Source: JANWKA01 sp035533815
GTDB lineage: Bacteria > Bacteroidota > Bacteroidia > Chitinophagales > Chitinophagaceae
DNA: 18,512 nt
Assembly (NCBI GenBank): GCA_035533815.1
Contig: DATLTB010000069.1
Span: 1-18,512, forward strand
Direction of reading: 5' to 3'
Below are positions 1 to 7,000 of this stretch, piece by piece (within the stretch, counting starts at the first letter, position 1; the number at the start of each line of letters is the position of its first letter). A program made the position numbers and the translations under genes. The notes below the pieces were generated by a model. The model was not told the DNA's origin. It saw only the letters and a list, made by a program, of their open reading frames with translations, and ran no database searches.

Positions 1-552
1 TGCTGGTTTATCCTTATTCTTTCCGGAGCTGTATGGCTTTTCCTGATTTCTTTTTTTCGTATTCCTCACCGCCTTATGGTTCCCGGTAAAGACCTGGTAT
101 TTTCCCCTGCGGATGGCAGGATAGTAGTGATTGAGGAAACCACGGAAACCGAATATTTTAATGACAGGCGCATTCAGGTGTCCATTTTCATGAGCCCGGC
201 CAATGTGCATGTCAACCGAAACCCGGTAGGAGGCCTGGTGAAGTTGTCCAGGTACCAGCCCGGCAAATACCTGGTCGCCTGGCATCCCAAGTCTTCCACG
301 GAAAATGAGCGCCATACCGTGGTCATTGCCGCAGAGAAGGGCGAGATCCTGATCCGGCAGATAGCTGGTGCCATGGCCAGACGGATTGTCAATTACCTGA
401 AAGCAGGAGACCAGGTAGTTCAGCATGAGGAGATGGGGTTCATTAAATTTGGTTCCCGGGTGGATGTTTTCCTACCCTTGCATGCTAAAATACATGTGGT
501 GCTGGAACAAATGGTCCAAGGCGGAGTCACGGTCCTGGCTACCCTACCCTGA
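1..552 (+). CDS. psd: Phosphatidylserine decarboxylase, 5'-truncated
   Basis: This enzyme converts phosphatidylserine to phosphatidylethanolamine at the inner membrane, using a pyruvoyl group made by self-cleavage. The frame is open from base 1, so the true start lies outside the window. The first about 19 residues (CWFILILSG...) form a membrane segment ending in FFRIPHR, as expected before the decarboxylase core. Family landmarks follow: SPADG at about 103-117, then FMSPANVHVNRNPVGG, then WHPKSSTENERH. The self-cleavage site is Gly-Ser in KFGSRVDVFLP, with the serine codon at 454-456. That serine would become the pyruvoyl residue of the short alpha chain. The length and motifs match the short (archaeal/Bacteroidota-type) family. 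The ATG at 76 is internal and should not be taken as the start. The AhpD-like gene follows after 37 nt on the same strand. Confidence 0.95.
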   Translation, partial: CWFILILSGAVWLFLISFFRIPHRLMVPGKDLVFSPADGRIVVIEETTETEYFNDRRIQVSIFMSPANVHVNRNPVGGLVKLSRYQPGKYLVAWHPKSSTENERHTVVIAAEKGEILIRQIAGAMARRIVNYLKAGDQVVQHEEMGFIKFGSRVDVFLPLHAKIHVVLEQMVQGGVTVLATLP

Positions 553-589
553 TTAACTATTTCCCGAATCCTTTTTTAAACAGTTCAAC

Positions 590-1171
590 ATGCCATATAT
601 TCCGCTGAATGACAATCTCCCAGGTATCACCGGTCTGCTGGAATACCGTCAGGATACCGCCCTGCCTATCCGGCAGCTTACCCAAATTTTGCTGCGCGGA
701 GAATCTACGCTGACGGAGGCGGAAAGGGAACTGATCGCTTCCATGGTCTCTTCCGGCAACTCCTGCCGGTTCTGCACAGCTGCGCACACGGCTACGGCCG
801 ATCTTCTGCTGGGGGAAAAGGAAACCGCCGAAAAAGTAAAGCATGATCTGGACCATGCACCGGTCAGCGATAAAATGAAAGCCCTGCTGGAAATAGCCAG
901 GGCAGTCCAGATCAATGGCAGGGAAGTAACGCCTGTGATGGTAGATAAAGCAAGGAAGGCCGGGACAACGGACCGGGAACTCCATGATACCATCCTCATT
1001 GCTGCCCTGTTCAGTCTGTATAACCGGTATGTGGACGGACTGGCCAGCATCACCCCTGCAGAACCGGGATTTTATGACCGGCTGGCACAGATCCTGGTGA
1101 CTAAAGGGTACCTGCCATCCAGTGACCGCTATTCAGGGCTTACTCCTGCCTCCTCAAAGAATGCCGGTTAA
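590..1171 (+). CDS. AhpD/carboxymuconolactone decarboxylase-like protein (CxxC peroxidase-related)
   Basis: A 193-residue all-alpha protein of the AhpD-like superfamily. The signature is ELIASMVSSGNSCRFCTAAH, with Cys59, Cys62 and His66 forming the CxxCxxxH redox/proton-relay motif after a helix containing Glu47. Related proteins act as peroxidases or thiol reductants. Here I infer a cytosolic peroxide-detoxifying or redox role, but the substrate cannot be read from the sequence. Family proteins of this length usually carry one CMD domain (about residues 25-110) followed by a helical tail, as seen here. The ATG at 590 is the first one after the psd stop, and no clear ribosome binding site is visible, which is normal for Bacteroidota. 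The gene may be cotranscribed with psd. Its last 18 nt overlap the oppositely oriented yjjG-like gene. Confidence 0.88.
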   Translation: MPYIPLNDNLPGITGLLEYRQDTALPIRQLTQILLRGESTLTEAERELIASMVSSGNSCRFCTAAHTATADLLLGEKETAEKVKHDLDHAPVSDKMKALLEIARAVQINGREVTPVMVDKARKAGTTDRELHDTILIAALFSLYNRYVDGLASITPAEPGFYDRLAQILVTKGYLPSSDRYSGLTPASSKNAG

Positions 1172-1849
1172 TTCCTGAAGACTGCTGATGGTGTAAGTAG
1201 GCTTTATGACCGGGATGTATCCGGCAGGATTGAACCAGACCTGATCCATTCCTGCCTCCATGGCTCCGATGATATCCACTTCATAGGTATCCCCGATCAT
1301 GACTGTCTCCCCGGAGGAAATATGGACTTTTTTCAGGGCGAAATCAAAAATGCCCCGGTGAGGTTTCAGGGTGCCCGCTTTTTCCGAAGTGATCATATGG
1401 GTAAAATACCTGGCAATTCCCGAATGATCCAGTTTTTGCTGCTGGGTCAATTCAAAACCGTTGGTGATCAGGTGCAAAGGATAATTTTTGGACCCGAGGT
1501 AATCCAGGATTTCCAGGGCATGCGGAAACAGGTGTGTCCGGGTAGGCAGGATCTCCAGGAATTTCTTTCCCATTTCCCTGGAAAGGGGCTCATCGGCAAT
1601 CCTGAAATCCAGCAGGGTCACATACATTCTTTTCCACCGGAGCAGGTCCCGGCTGATATAGCCTTTGCGGAACCTTTCCCAGAGGATATCATTATGGAAG
1701 CTGTACCGTTCATGAAATTCCGGAAAGGATTCAATACCCTTGCCGGAAAGATTGAATTGGCTGTAGAGTTCCAGCAGGGTTTCCCGGGCATTCGTTTCAA
1801 AATCCCAAAGGGTATGGTCCAGATCGAAGAATATATGCTTGTATGTCAT
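1154..1849 (-). CDS. yjjG: YjjG-family HAD hydrolase (pyrimidine 5'-nucleotidase type)
   Basis: A 231-residue haloacid-dehalogenase-superfamily phosphatase. YjjG enzymes dephosphorylate pyrimidine nucleoside monophosphates, including non-canonical ones, and so clean the nucleotide pool. All four HAD motifs are visible: motif I DLDHT (Asp9 nucleophile, Asp11 acid/base), motif II LITNGF (Thr129), motif III Lys162 in LKPHRGIFDFAL, and motif IV GDTYEVD (Asp187, Asp192). The helical C1 cap lies between motifs I and II. I chose the ATG at 1849. It gives MTYKHIFFDLDHT, the usual spacing of motif I to the N-terminus, and the length is close to E. coli YjjG. An in-frame ATG at 1921 exists, but the residues between look non-coding and a -7-like element lies inside that stretch. 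The gene converges on and overlaps the AhpD-like gene by 18 nt. Confidence 0.88.
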   Translation of the reverse strand: MTYKHIFFDLDHTLWDFETNARETLLELYSQFNLSGKGIESFPEFHERYSFHNDILWERFRKGYISRDLLRWKRMYVTLLDFRIADEPLSREMGKKFLEILPTRTHLFPHALEILDYLGSKNYPLHLITNGFELTQQQKLDHSGIARYFTHMITSEKAGTLKPHRGIFDFALKKVHISSGETVMIGDTYEVDIIGAMEAGMDQVWFNPAGYIPVIKPTYTISSLQELTGIL

Positions 1850-2116
1850 GGACAGAAGGACAAAATTAACCAAATTACCCCCAACCCAGGTTAATTCACG
1901 CATTGATTCCCGGGTAATCATCAGCTCATTTACCTCTTTGCAGGTCTTTCAGATCATTTCCGGTAAAATATTTGCATTGATGGCAGCGGTAATTCCATTC
2001 TCTTGGAACAGGGATCGTTTGGAACGAGGCATCCATTCGCCTTTCGGGATTAGCCTGCCCGGGAACTTATGTTTTTTCCATTATCTTTAAGGCTGATTTA
2101 TATGCTTTAGGAATTT
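1850..2116. other. Divergent intergenic region between yjjG-like gene and gntP-type permease
   Basis: A 267-nt region between two divergent genes that must hold both promoters. The minus-strand -7 candidate is listed separately. For the permease side there are two near matches to TAnnTTTG: TATGTTTT at 2068-2075 and TATCTTTA at 2082-2089, each with one mismatch and neither with a clear -33 TTG. Short open frames here have no recognisable protein character. I see no RNA gene or operator. Confidence 0.4.
1861..1868 (-). promoter_or_regulatory. Candidate -7 element for the yjjG-like gene
   Basis: On the minus strand the bases read TAATTTTG, an exact match to the Bacteroidota -7 consensus TAnnTTTG, 11 nt upstream of the ATG at 1849. 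No good TTG is seen at the usual -33 spacing. If used, the leader would be only a few nucleotides long. It supports 1849 over the upstream in-frame ATG at 1921. Confidence 0.35.
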
Positions 2117-3430
2117 ATGCCGCTGCTGCTATCCTTTGCCGCTATCCTTTTACTTATCCTGCTGATTATCCTGGTCAAACTCGATACCTTCATTTCGTTC
2201 CTGATCGTCAGCATTGGCCTGGGGTTATCCCGGGGAATGAATGCCGGACAGATCTCCGCCTCCATGGTTAAAGGCATCGGCAGCACCCTGGGTTCACTGG
2301 TGATTATCCTGGGATTCGGGGCCATGCTGGGCCGGCTGGTGGCAGAAAGCGGCGCAGCCCAACGCATCACCTCTTCCATGACTGACCTGTTCGGTACCCG
2401 TTATATACAATGGGGTATGGCCCTGGCCGGGCTTATCGTGGGAATACCGATGTTCTATACAGCCGGATTCGTGGTGGTGATTCCCCTGATTTTTGCCATC
2501 GGATCCACCATGCGGTTGCCTTTACTGTATATCGGAGTGCCCATGCTGGCTGCCCTGTCCGTAGCGCATGGTTTTCTCCCCCCTCATCCTTCTCCCACCG
2601 CCATTTCCCTGATGCTGCATGCCAACCTGGGTAAAACCCTGATTTATGGCATCATCGTAGCCATCCCTGCCATCATCCTGGCTGGTCCTGTATTCGGAAG
2701 CACCCTGAAACGATTCAAACCGGTGCCTAACCCGGAAATACTGCGGGTCCAGACCAGGCCGAAGTCCGAGCTTCCGGGACTGGGAATCAGCCTGACAGCA
2801 GCCCTGATGCCCCTGATCCTGCTGACCCTGACCACATCGGCAGGTTATTTTTTCCATACTGGCATCCTGGGAAATGTCATTGCTTTCATCGGGGATCCCA
2901 ATATGGCCATGCTGATCTCCGTCCTGATGGCCATCTACCTGCTCGGTATCCGGCGCAATCTCTCCATGTCCAAGGTCATGAAACAGATTGATGAGGCTTT
3001 CAAGGGTATTTCCGTGTTGCTGCTGATCATCGCGGGGTCCGGGGTTTTCATGCAGGTGATGAGCGATGCGGGCGTGGATGTATATATCGGCAACACCCTG
3101 AAGGGCATGCACCTTTCGCCGCTGATCCTGGCCTGGGCGATTGCTGCCATCATCCGGATATGCATCGGCTCTGCGACGGTTGCCGGCCTGACCACGGTAG
3201 GCATCATCCTTCCCCTGGTGCAGCAACAGCATATCCATCCTGAACTGATGGTGCTCTCCATTGGCGCTGGCAGCCTGATGTTCTCCCATGTCAATGACGG
3301 TGGATTCTGGCTTTTCAAGGAATATTTTAACCTCAGTCTCCGGGATACTTTTGCCACCTGGTCCCTGATGGAGACCATTGTTTCCTTCACGGGCCTGGCC
3401 GGAGTGTTGGTCCTGAATCATTTCATCTGA
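2117..3430 (+). CDS. GntP-family permease (gluconate/D-serine-type H+ symporter)
   Basis: A 437-residue inner-membrane transporter of the GntP family, whose members carry gluconate, fructuronate or, in the DsdX branch, D-serine with protons. Most of the chain is hydrophobic and would form about 12-14 membrane segments. Recognisable family stretches are the N-terminal MPLLLSFAAILLLILLII, the GLSRGM loop, GFGAMLGRLVAESGAA, the GIPMFYTAGFVVVIPLI segment, HGFLPPHPSPTA, and near the end GSATVAG and FSHVNDGGFWL. The start is secure because the family begins directly with the first membrane helix. It heads a tight run with ridA-like, PLP-enzyme and dipeptidase genes. There is no gluconate kinase or dehydrogenase nearby, so I infer a D-amino acid or related hydroxy acid as cargo rather than gluconate. 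The sequence alone does not settle the substrate. Confidence 0.92.
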   Translation: MPLLLSFAAILLLILLIILVKLDTFISFLIVSIGLGLSRGMNAGQISASMVKGIGSTLGSLVIILGFGAMLGRLVAESGAAQRITSSMTDLFGTRYIQWGMALAGLIVGIPMFYTAGFVVVIPLIFAIGSTMRLPLLYIGVPMLAALSVAHGFLPPHPSPTAISLMLHANLGKTLIYGIIVAIPAIILAGPVFGSTLKRFKPVPNPEILRVQTRPKSELPGLGISLTAALMPLILLTLTTSAGYFFHTGILGNVIAFIGDPNMAMLISVLMAIYLLGIRRNLSMSKVMKQIDEAFKGISVLLLIIAGSGVFMQVMSDAGVDVYIGNTLKGMHLSPLILAWAIAAIIRICIGSATVAGLTTVGIILPLVQQQHIHPELMVLSIGAGSLMFSHVNDGGFWLFKEYFNLSLRDTFATWSLMETIVSFTGLAGVLVLNHFI

Positions 3431-3452
3431 ACCGGACAAAAAAATTTCCATC

Positions 3453-3917
3453 ATGAAAACTCCCGATGAACAGCTCAGGCAATCCGGGTGGATCCTCCCA
3501 CCTCCACCCAAACCCATAGGAGTTTATAAACCCTGTCTGCAGTCAGGAGGGTTAGTCTATGTGTCCGGCCATGGTACGATCAAATCGGATGGCAGCCTGT
3601 TGAAGGGTCGTGTCGGATCCGACCTGGATGCCGACGCTGCCAAGTCTGCGGCCCGGCTGGCAGGGCTGAACATCCTTTCCACCCTGGTTGCCCACCTGGG
3701 AAGCCTCAACAGGATCGGCCGGGTGATCAAAGTGTTGGGTATGGTCAACTGTTCCCCGGATTTCACGGCCCACCCATATGTCATCAATGGCTGCAGCGAG
3801 CTGTTTGCCCGGATCTGGGGGGAAGACCGGGGCGTAGGGGTGCGAAGTGCGGTGGGCATGGGGTCCCTGCCGGACAATATCCCGGTGGAAATAGAAGCCA
3901 TCTTTGAACTGGCCTGA
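3453..3917 (+). CDS. RidA (YjgF/YER057c/UK114) family protein
   Basis: A 154-residue protein of the RidA family. Archetypal RidA hydrolyses reactive enamine/imine products, such as 2-aminoacrylate made by PLP-dependent dehydratases, to the keto acid plus ammonia, and works as a cytosolic trimer. Features seen are LPPPPKPIGVYKP near the N-terminus, LVYVSGHGTIKSDGSL, and the C-terminal stretch VGVRSAVGMGSLPDNIPVEIEAIFEL, which holds the conserved substrate-binding arginine region. At about 154 residues it belongs to the longer branch, with an N-terminal extension compared with 128-residue E. coli RidA. The ATG at 3453 follows the permease stop by 22 nt. Its stop codon shares one base with the next gene's ATG (TGATG at 3915-3919), so translation of the two is probably coupled. 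This is strong evidence for a joint function with the PLP enzyme. Confidence 0.9.
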   Translation: MKTPDEQLRQSGWILPPPPKPIGVYKPCLQSGGLVYVSGHGTIKSDGSLLKGRVGSDLDADAAKSAARLAGLNILSTLVAHLGSLNRIGRVIKVLGMVNCSPDFTAHPYVINGCSELFARIWGEDRGVGVRSAVGMGSLPDNIPVEIEAIFELA

Positions 3918-5050
3918 TGGAAGGGGAAAACCGAACGGATACCCTGGCCTGGTACCTGCTGAATCAGCCGGAAAGTACCGATACTCCAGCCCTGCTGGTC
4001 TATCCCGATCGGATCCTGCGCAATATCCGGCTGATGATATCCATCGCCGGCAATCCGCACCGGCTCATGCCTCATGTGAAAACCCATAAGATGGAGCAGG
4101 TGGTTGCCATGCAGATAGAAGAAGGGATCTTTCAGTTCAAGTGTGCCACCATCGCCGAAGCGGAAATGCTGGCTTTGGCAGGCGCCCGGCAGGTGCTGCT
4201 GGCTTATCAGCTGACAGCGACCAAGGCCCTGCGGTGGCAGCAGCTCATCCGCCAGTATCCAGATGTGCAGTTTTCCTCCCTGGTTGACAACCGGGAGAGC
4301 GCTTCCATGCTCAGTCATATTTTCGCCAGGGAAGAGATGACGGCCGAGGTATACATTGATGTGGACAATGGCATGCACCGGACGGGTCACCCTTCCGGTG
4401 AGGGGCTTTACCAACTATACCTGGATCTGTTGGATTCCCGGCATCTGTATTGCAGGGGGCTGCATGTCTATGATGGTCATATCCGGGATCCGGAATTCCG
4501 GGTCCGCAGGGAAAGGGTGCAGGAAGCCTTCCGGCCCCTGGCAGCCCTGGCGGCCAGGTTGGAAGCAGCAGGTTATCCCGCTCCCATCCTGATTGCAGGA
4601 GGGACACCCAGCTTCACCGTACATGCCATGAATCCGAATGTGATCTGTAGTCCCGGTACCTGTGTGCTTTGGGATGAAGGATACCATAATCTGTTTAAAG
4701 AGCAGCTATTTGAATATGCTGCCGTCCTGATGATGCGGGTCATTTCCCGGCCACAACCCGGGAGGATCACCCTGGACCTGGGGCATAAATCGGTAGCTGC
4801 GGAAAACCCGGTTGACCAGCGGATCAGCCTGCTGGACCGGAAGGGATACCGGGTGGTATCACAAAGTGAAGAACACCTGGTCGTGGATTTGCCTGAAGAT
4901 GATCCTGTGGCTCCGGGTGATGTCATTTATGGCATACCCCATCATATCTGTCCTTCCGTTGCACTTTATGATGAGGCCCAGGTGGTGGAGTCAGGCAGGA
5001 TCACAGCCCAGTGGCCGGTGGTTGCCCGCAGAAGAAGGATAACCATCTGA
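3917..5050 (+). CDS. D-threonine aldolase/D-serine dehydratase-type PLP enzyme (DSD1-like)
   Basis: A 377-residue fold-type III PLP enzyme with an alanine-racemase-like barrel and a C-terminal beta domain. Family members split D-threonine to glycine and acetaldehyde, or dehydrate D-serine or 3-hydroxy-D-aspartate. The N-terminal motif is TPALLVYPDRILRNI; PHVKTHK follows, with Lys55 the expected PLP-linked lysine. Further landmarks are KCATIAEAEML, VYIDVDNGMHRTG, GLHVYDGH, and GGTPSF, which binds the phosphate. Near the C-terminus is PHHICPS (His343-x-Cys345). In characterised D-serine dehydratases a His-x-Cys pair holds zinc, while D-threonine aldolases I recall use His-x-Asp, so the motif leans to a dehydratase. 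The ATG overlaps the ridA-like stop by one base. A dehydratase would create the enamine that RidA removes, which fits the coupling. Confidence 0.9.
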   Translation: MEGENRTDTLAWYLLNQPESTDTPALLVYPDRILRNIRLMISIAGNPHRLMPHVKTHKMEQVVAMQIEEGIFQFKCATIAEAEMLALAGARQVLLAYQLTATKALRWQQLIRQYPDVQFSSLVDNRESASMLSHIFAREEMTAEVYIDVDNGMHRTGHPSGEGLYQLYLDLLDSRHLYCRGLHVYDGHIRDPEFRVRRERVQEAFRPLAALAARLEAAGYPAPILIAGGTPSFTVHAMNPNVICSPGTCVLWDEGYHNLFKEQLFEYAAVLMMRVISRPQPGRITLDLGHKSVAAENPVDQRISLLDRKGYRVVSQSEEHLVVDLPEDDPVAPGDVIYGIPHHICPSVALYDEAQVVESGRITAQWPVVARRRRITI

Positions 5051-5089
5051 ATTGGCTGCCCCTTCCTTTAACCTGATCAATATCATTAA

Positions 5090-6172
5090 ATGGCCCGCTT
5101 GATATTTGATGCCCACCTGGATCTCAGCATGAATGCGCTGGAATGGAATCGGGATTTCAGGCTTCCGGTCTCAGAAATCAGGGAAAGGGAGCGGGGTATG
5201 GAGGATAAACCTGACCGTGGGCAGGGCATGGTTTCCCTTCCAGCCATGCGCCAGGGCAGGGTGGGTCTTTGTGTGGCCACCCAGATAGCCAGGTATGTTC
5301 CGCCAGGCGGTACACTTCAGGGATGGCATTCCCAGGAGCAGGCCTGGTCCCAGACCCAGGGCCAGCTGGCCTGGTACCGTACAATGGAAGATCAGGGAGC
5401 AATGCTGCAGATCACTACCGGTGACCAGCTCCGCCGGCATGTCCTTAGTTGGCAGCAGGCAGGGGTTGACCCCGGATTACCCATCGGGTATGTGCTGAGC
5501 CTGGAAGGAGCTGATTCCCTGATCAACCTGCATTACCTGGAAAAAGCATATGGATATGGACTCAGGGCCCTGGGTCCCGCTCATTACGGTCCTGGGGTAT
5601 ATGCGCAGGGCACGAACTCCGAGGGTGGACTTGGCCCGAAGGGGAGGGAGTTGCTCGCGGAAATGGAAAGGCTGGGAATGATCCTGGATACTACCCATCT
5701 TTCAGATCTGAGCTTCTGGGATGCGCTGGATTATTTTCGGGGAGCGGTCTGGGCAAGCCATAACAATTGCCGGGCCCTGGTTCCCCACCAGCGCCAATTC
5801 AGCGATGACCAGATCCGGGAGCTCATTAACCGGGGGGCAGTGATCGGAACGGCGATGGATGCCTGGATGCTGATACCCGGATGGAACCGTGGACAGTCCA
5901 CCCCTGTTTCTGCGGGAGTATCCCTTTTCCATGCTGCCGATCAGATTGATCATATATGCCAGCTTTCGGGCAACTCATTCCATGCGGGCCTGGGCACCGA
6001 CCTGGATGGCGCTTTCGGTAAAGAGCAGGCACCCCTTGAACTGGACAGCATTGCAGATCTGCAGAAGCTTGAACCCATGTTGCTGAACCGCGGATACTCG
6101 GAGACAGATCTGGACAATATCCTGTATGGCAACTGGATGCGATTTCTGGAAAAAGCCTGGGCGACCCGGTAA
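5090..6172 (+). CDS. Membrane dipeptidase-type metallopeptidase (M19, renal dipeptidase family)
   Basis: A 360-residue zinc dipeptidase of family M19. These enzymes split dipeptides and are unusual in accepting a D-amino acid at the C-terminal position. The binuclear metal ligands can be read off: His9 and Asp11 in FDAHLDLS, Glu139 in SLEGADS, His203 in TTHLSD, His224 in ASHNNCR, and Asp304 in GTDLDGAFG. No signal peptide or membrane anchor is visible at the N-terminus, so I infer a cytosolic enzyme despite the family name. Start and length fit the family. It sits 39 nt after the PLP-enzyme gene on the same strand. Its D-tolerance suggests it releases D-amino acids from imported dipeptides for the preceding enzyme. 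An unrelated M19 role cannot be excluded. Confidence 0.9.
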   Translation: MARLIFDAHLDLSMNALEWNRDFRLPVSEIRERERGMEDKPDRGQGMVSLPAMRQGRVGLCVATQIARYVPPGGTLQGWHSQEQAWSQTQGQLAWYRTMEDQGAMLQITTGDQLRRHVLSWQQAGVDPGLPIGYVLSLEGADSLINLHYLEKAYGYGLRALGPAHYGPGVYAQGTNSEGGLGPKGRELLAEMERLGMILDTTHLSDLSFWDALDYFRGAVWASHNNCRALVPHQRQFSDDQIRELINRGAVIGTAMDAWMLIPGWNRGQSTPVSAGVSLFHAADQIDHICQLSGNSFHAGLGTDLDGAFGKEQAPLELDSIADLQKLEPMLLNRGYSETDLDNILYGNWMRFLEKAWATR

Positions 6173-6201
6173 AGGGGGTAAAGCTAAATAGTTAATATTT
6201 T

Positions 6202-6909
6202 ATGCAACTCATCGTCATTACAGGGGCTTCCAGGGGAATCGGCAAAGCCATCGCAGTCCGCTTTGCCCGGGAAGGATGGAATATGGCGATCTGTTCCAGG
6301 GATAAAGCAGATATCAGCCGGGTAAGCGCGCAACTGTCGGGAATCAATCCGTCTATCCGCATGCTGGCAGTCCAGGCCGATCTTTCCCGGGCAGAAGAGG
6401 CGAAGGCATTCGGGAAGCGGGTGGTTTCAGAAGCCGGAGTCCCGGACCTGCTGGTCAATAATGCGGGAATATTTTTTCCCGGCACCATATATGGAGAAAA
6501 GGAGGGTGTCCTGGAACAGCTGATTTCGGTGAACCTTTATGGGGCCTATCACCTCACCCGCACCCTGCTTCCGTCCATGATGTCCGCAAAACATGGACAT
6601 ATCGTCAACATCTGCTCTACGGCCAGCCTGAAGGCGTATCCTAACGGGGGTTCATACAGTATTTCCAAATTTGCCTTCAGCGGTTTTTCCAGGAACCTCC
6701 GGGAAGAACTCGCTCCTTTTGGCATCCGGGTGACGGGGATTTACCCGGGTCCGGTGTTCACCGATTCCTGGAAAGAAACAGGGATACCGCCTGACCGGAT
6801 GATGGCGCCGCAGGATGTGGCGGAGACCATCTGGGCAGTAAACCAGTTACCCCCGGGAACGGTAGTGGAGGAGATCCTGCTCAGGCCAATGTCGGGAGAT
6901 TTGCCCTGA
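6202..6909 (+). CDS. Short-chain dehydrogenase/reductase (classical SDR)
   Basis: A 235-residue NAD(P)-dependent oxidoreductase with a complete classical SDR active site. It has the TGASRGIG cofactor loop at residues 7-14, the NNAG motif at 86-89, Asn111, catalytic Ser139 and the YSISK motif (Tyr152, Lys156), followed by PGPVFTD. The substrate cannot be inferred; the closest general resemblance is to FabG-like and short-chain alcohol/keto-acid reductases. It begins 29 nt after the dipeptidase gene and may be the last gene of that transcription unit. The ATG at 6202 gives the canonical short lead-in to the Rossmann strand (MQLIVITGAS). No terminator with a U-tract is seen in the 91 nt between its stop and batD. 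Confidence 0.9.
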   Translation: MQLIVITGASRGIGKAIAVRFAREGWNMAICSRDKADISRVSAQLSGINPSIRMLAVQADLSRAEEAKAFGKRVVSEAGVPDLLVNNAGIFFPGTIYGEKEGVLEQLISVNLYGAYHLTRTLLPSMMSAKHGHIVNICSTASLKAYPNGGSYSISKFAFSGFSRNLREELAPFGIRVTGIYPGPVFTDSWKETGIPPDRMMAPQDVAETIWAVNQLPPGTVVEEILLRPMSGDLP

Positions 6910-6982
6910 CCCCCTGGCAGGACCCGGGTCATTTTAACTAAGATTTAACGGGGATCAGCCCCCGGCCTGGAAACCCCCGGGG

Positions 6983-6990
6983 TAATTTTG
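6983..6990 (+). promoter_or_regulatory. Candidate -7 element for batD-batE
   Basis: TAATTTTG is an exact match to the Bacteroidota -7 consensus TAnnTTTG, 10 nt before the batD ATG at 7001. No TTG is seen at the usual -33 distance, so this is a one-element call. It suggests batD-batE start a new transcription unit rather than continue from the SDR gene. Confidence 0.4.
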
Positions 6991-7000
6991 CCAAGTAGCT

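Noticed and set aside
2522..3517. Long minus-strand open frame opposite the GntP-family permease gene
   Set aside because: Its translation is rich in Gly, Gln, His and Asp with no domain pattern, and the plus-strand frame is a clear transporter; it is a mirror of the permease codon bias.
3557..4414. Long minus-strand open frame opposite the RidA-like and PLP-enzyme genes
   Set aside because: It spans the junction of two well-supported genes and has no recognisable motif.
6920..6990. Possible terminator between the SDR gene and batD (GGGG/CCCC pairing and the GACCCGGGTC palindrome)
   Set aside because: The stems are very short or lack a loop, and no T-tract follows.
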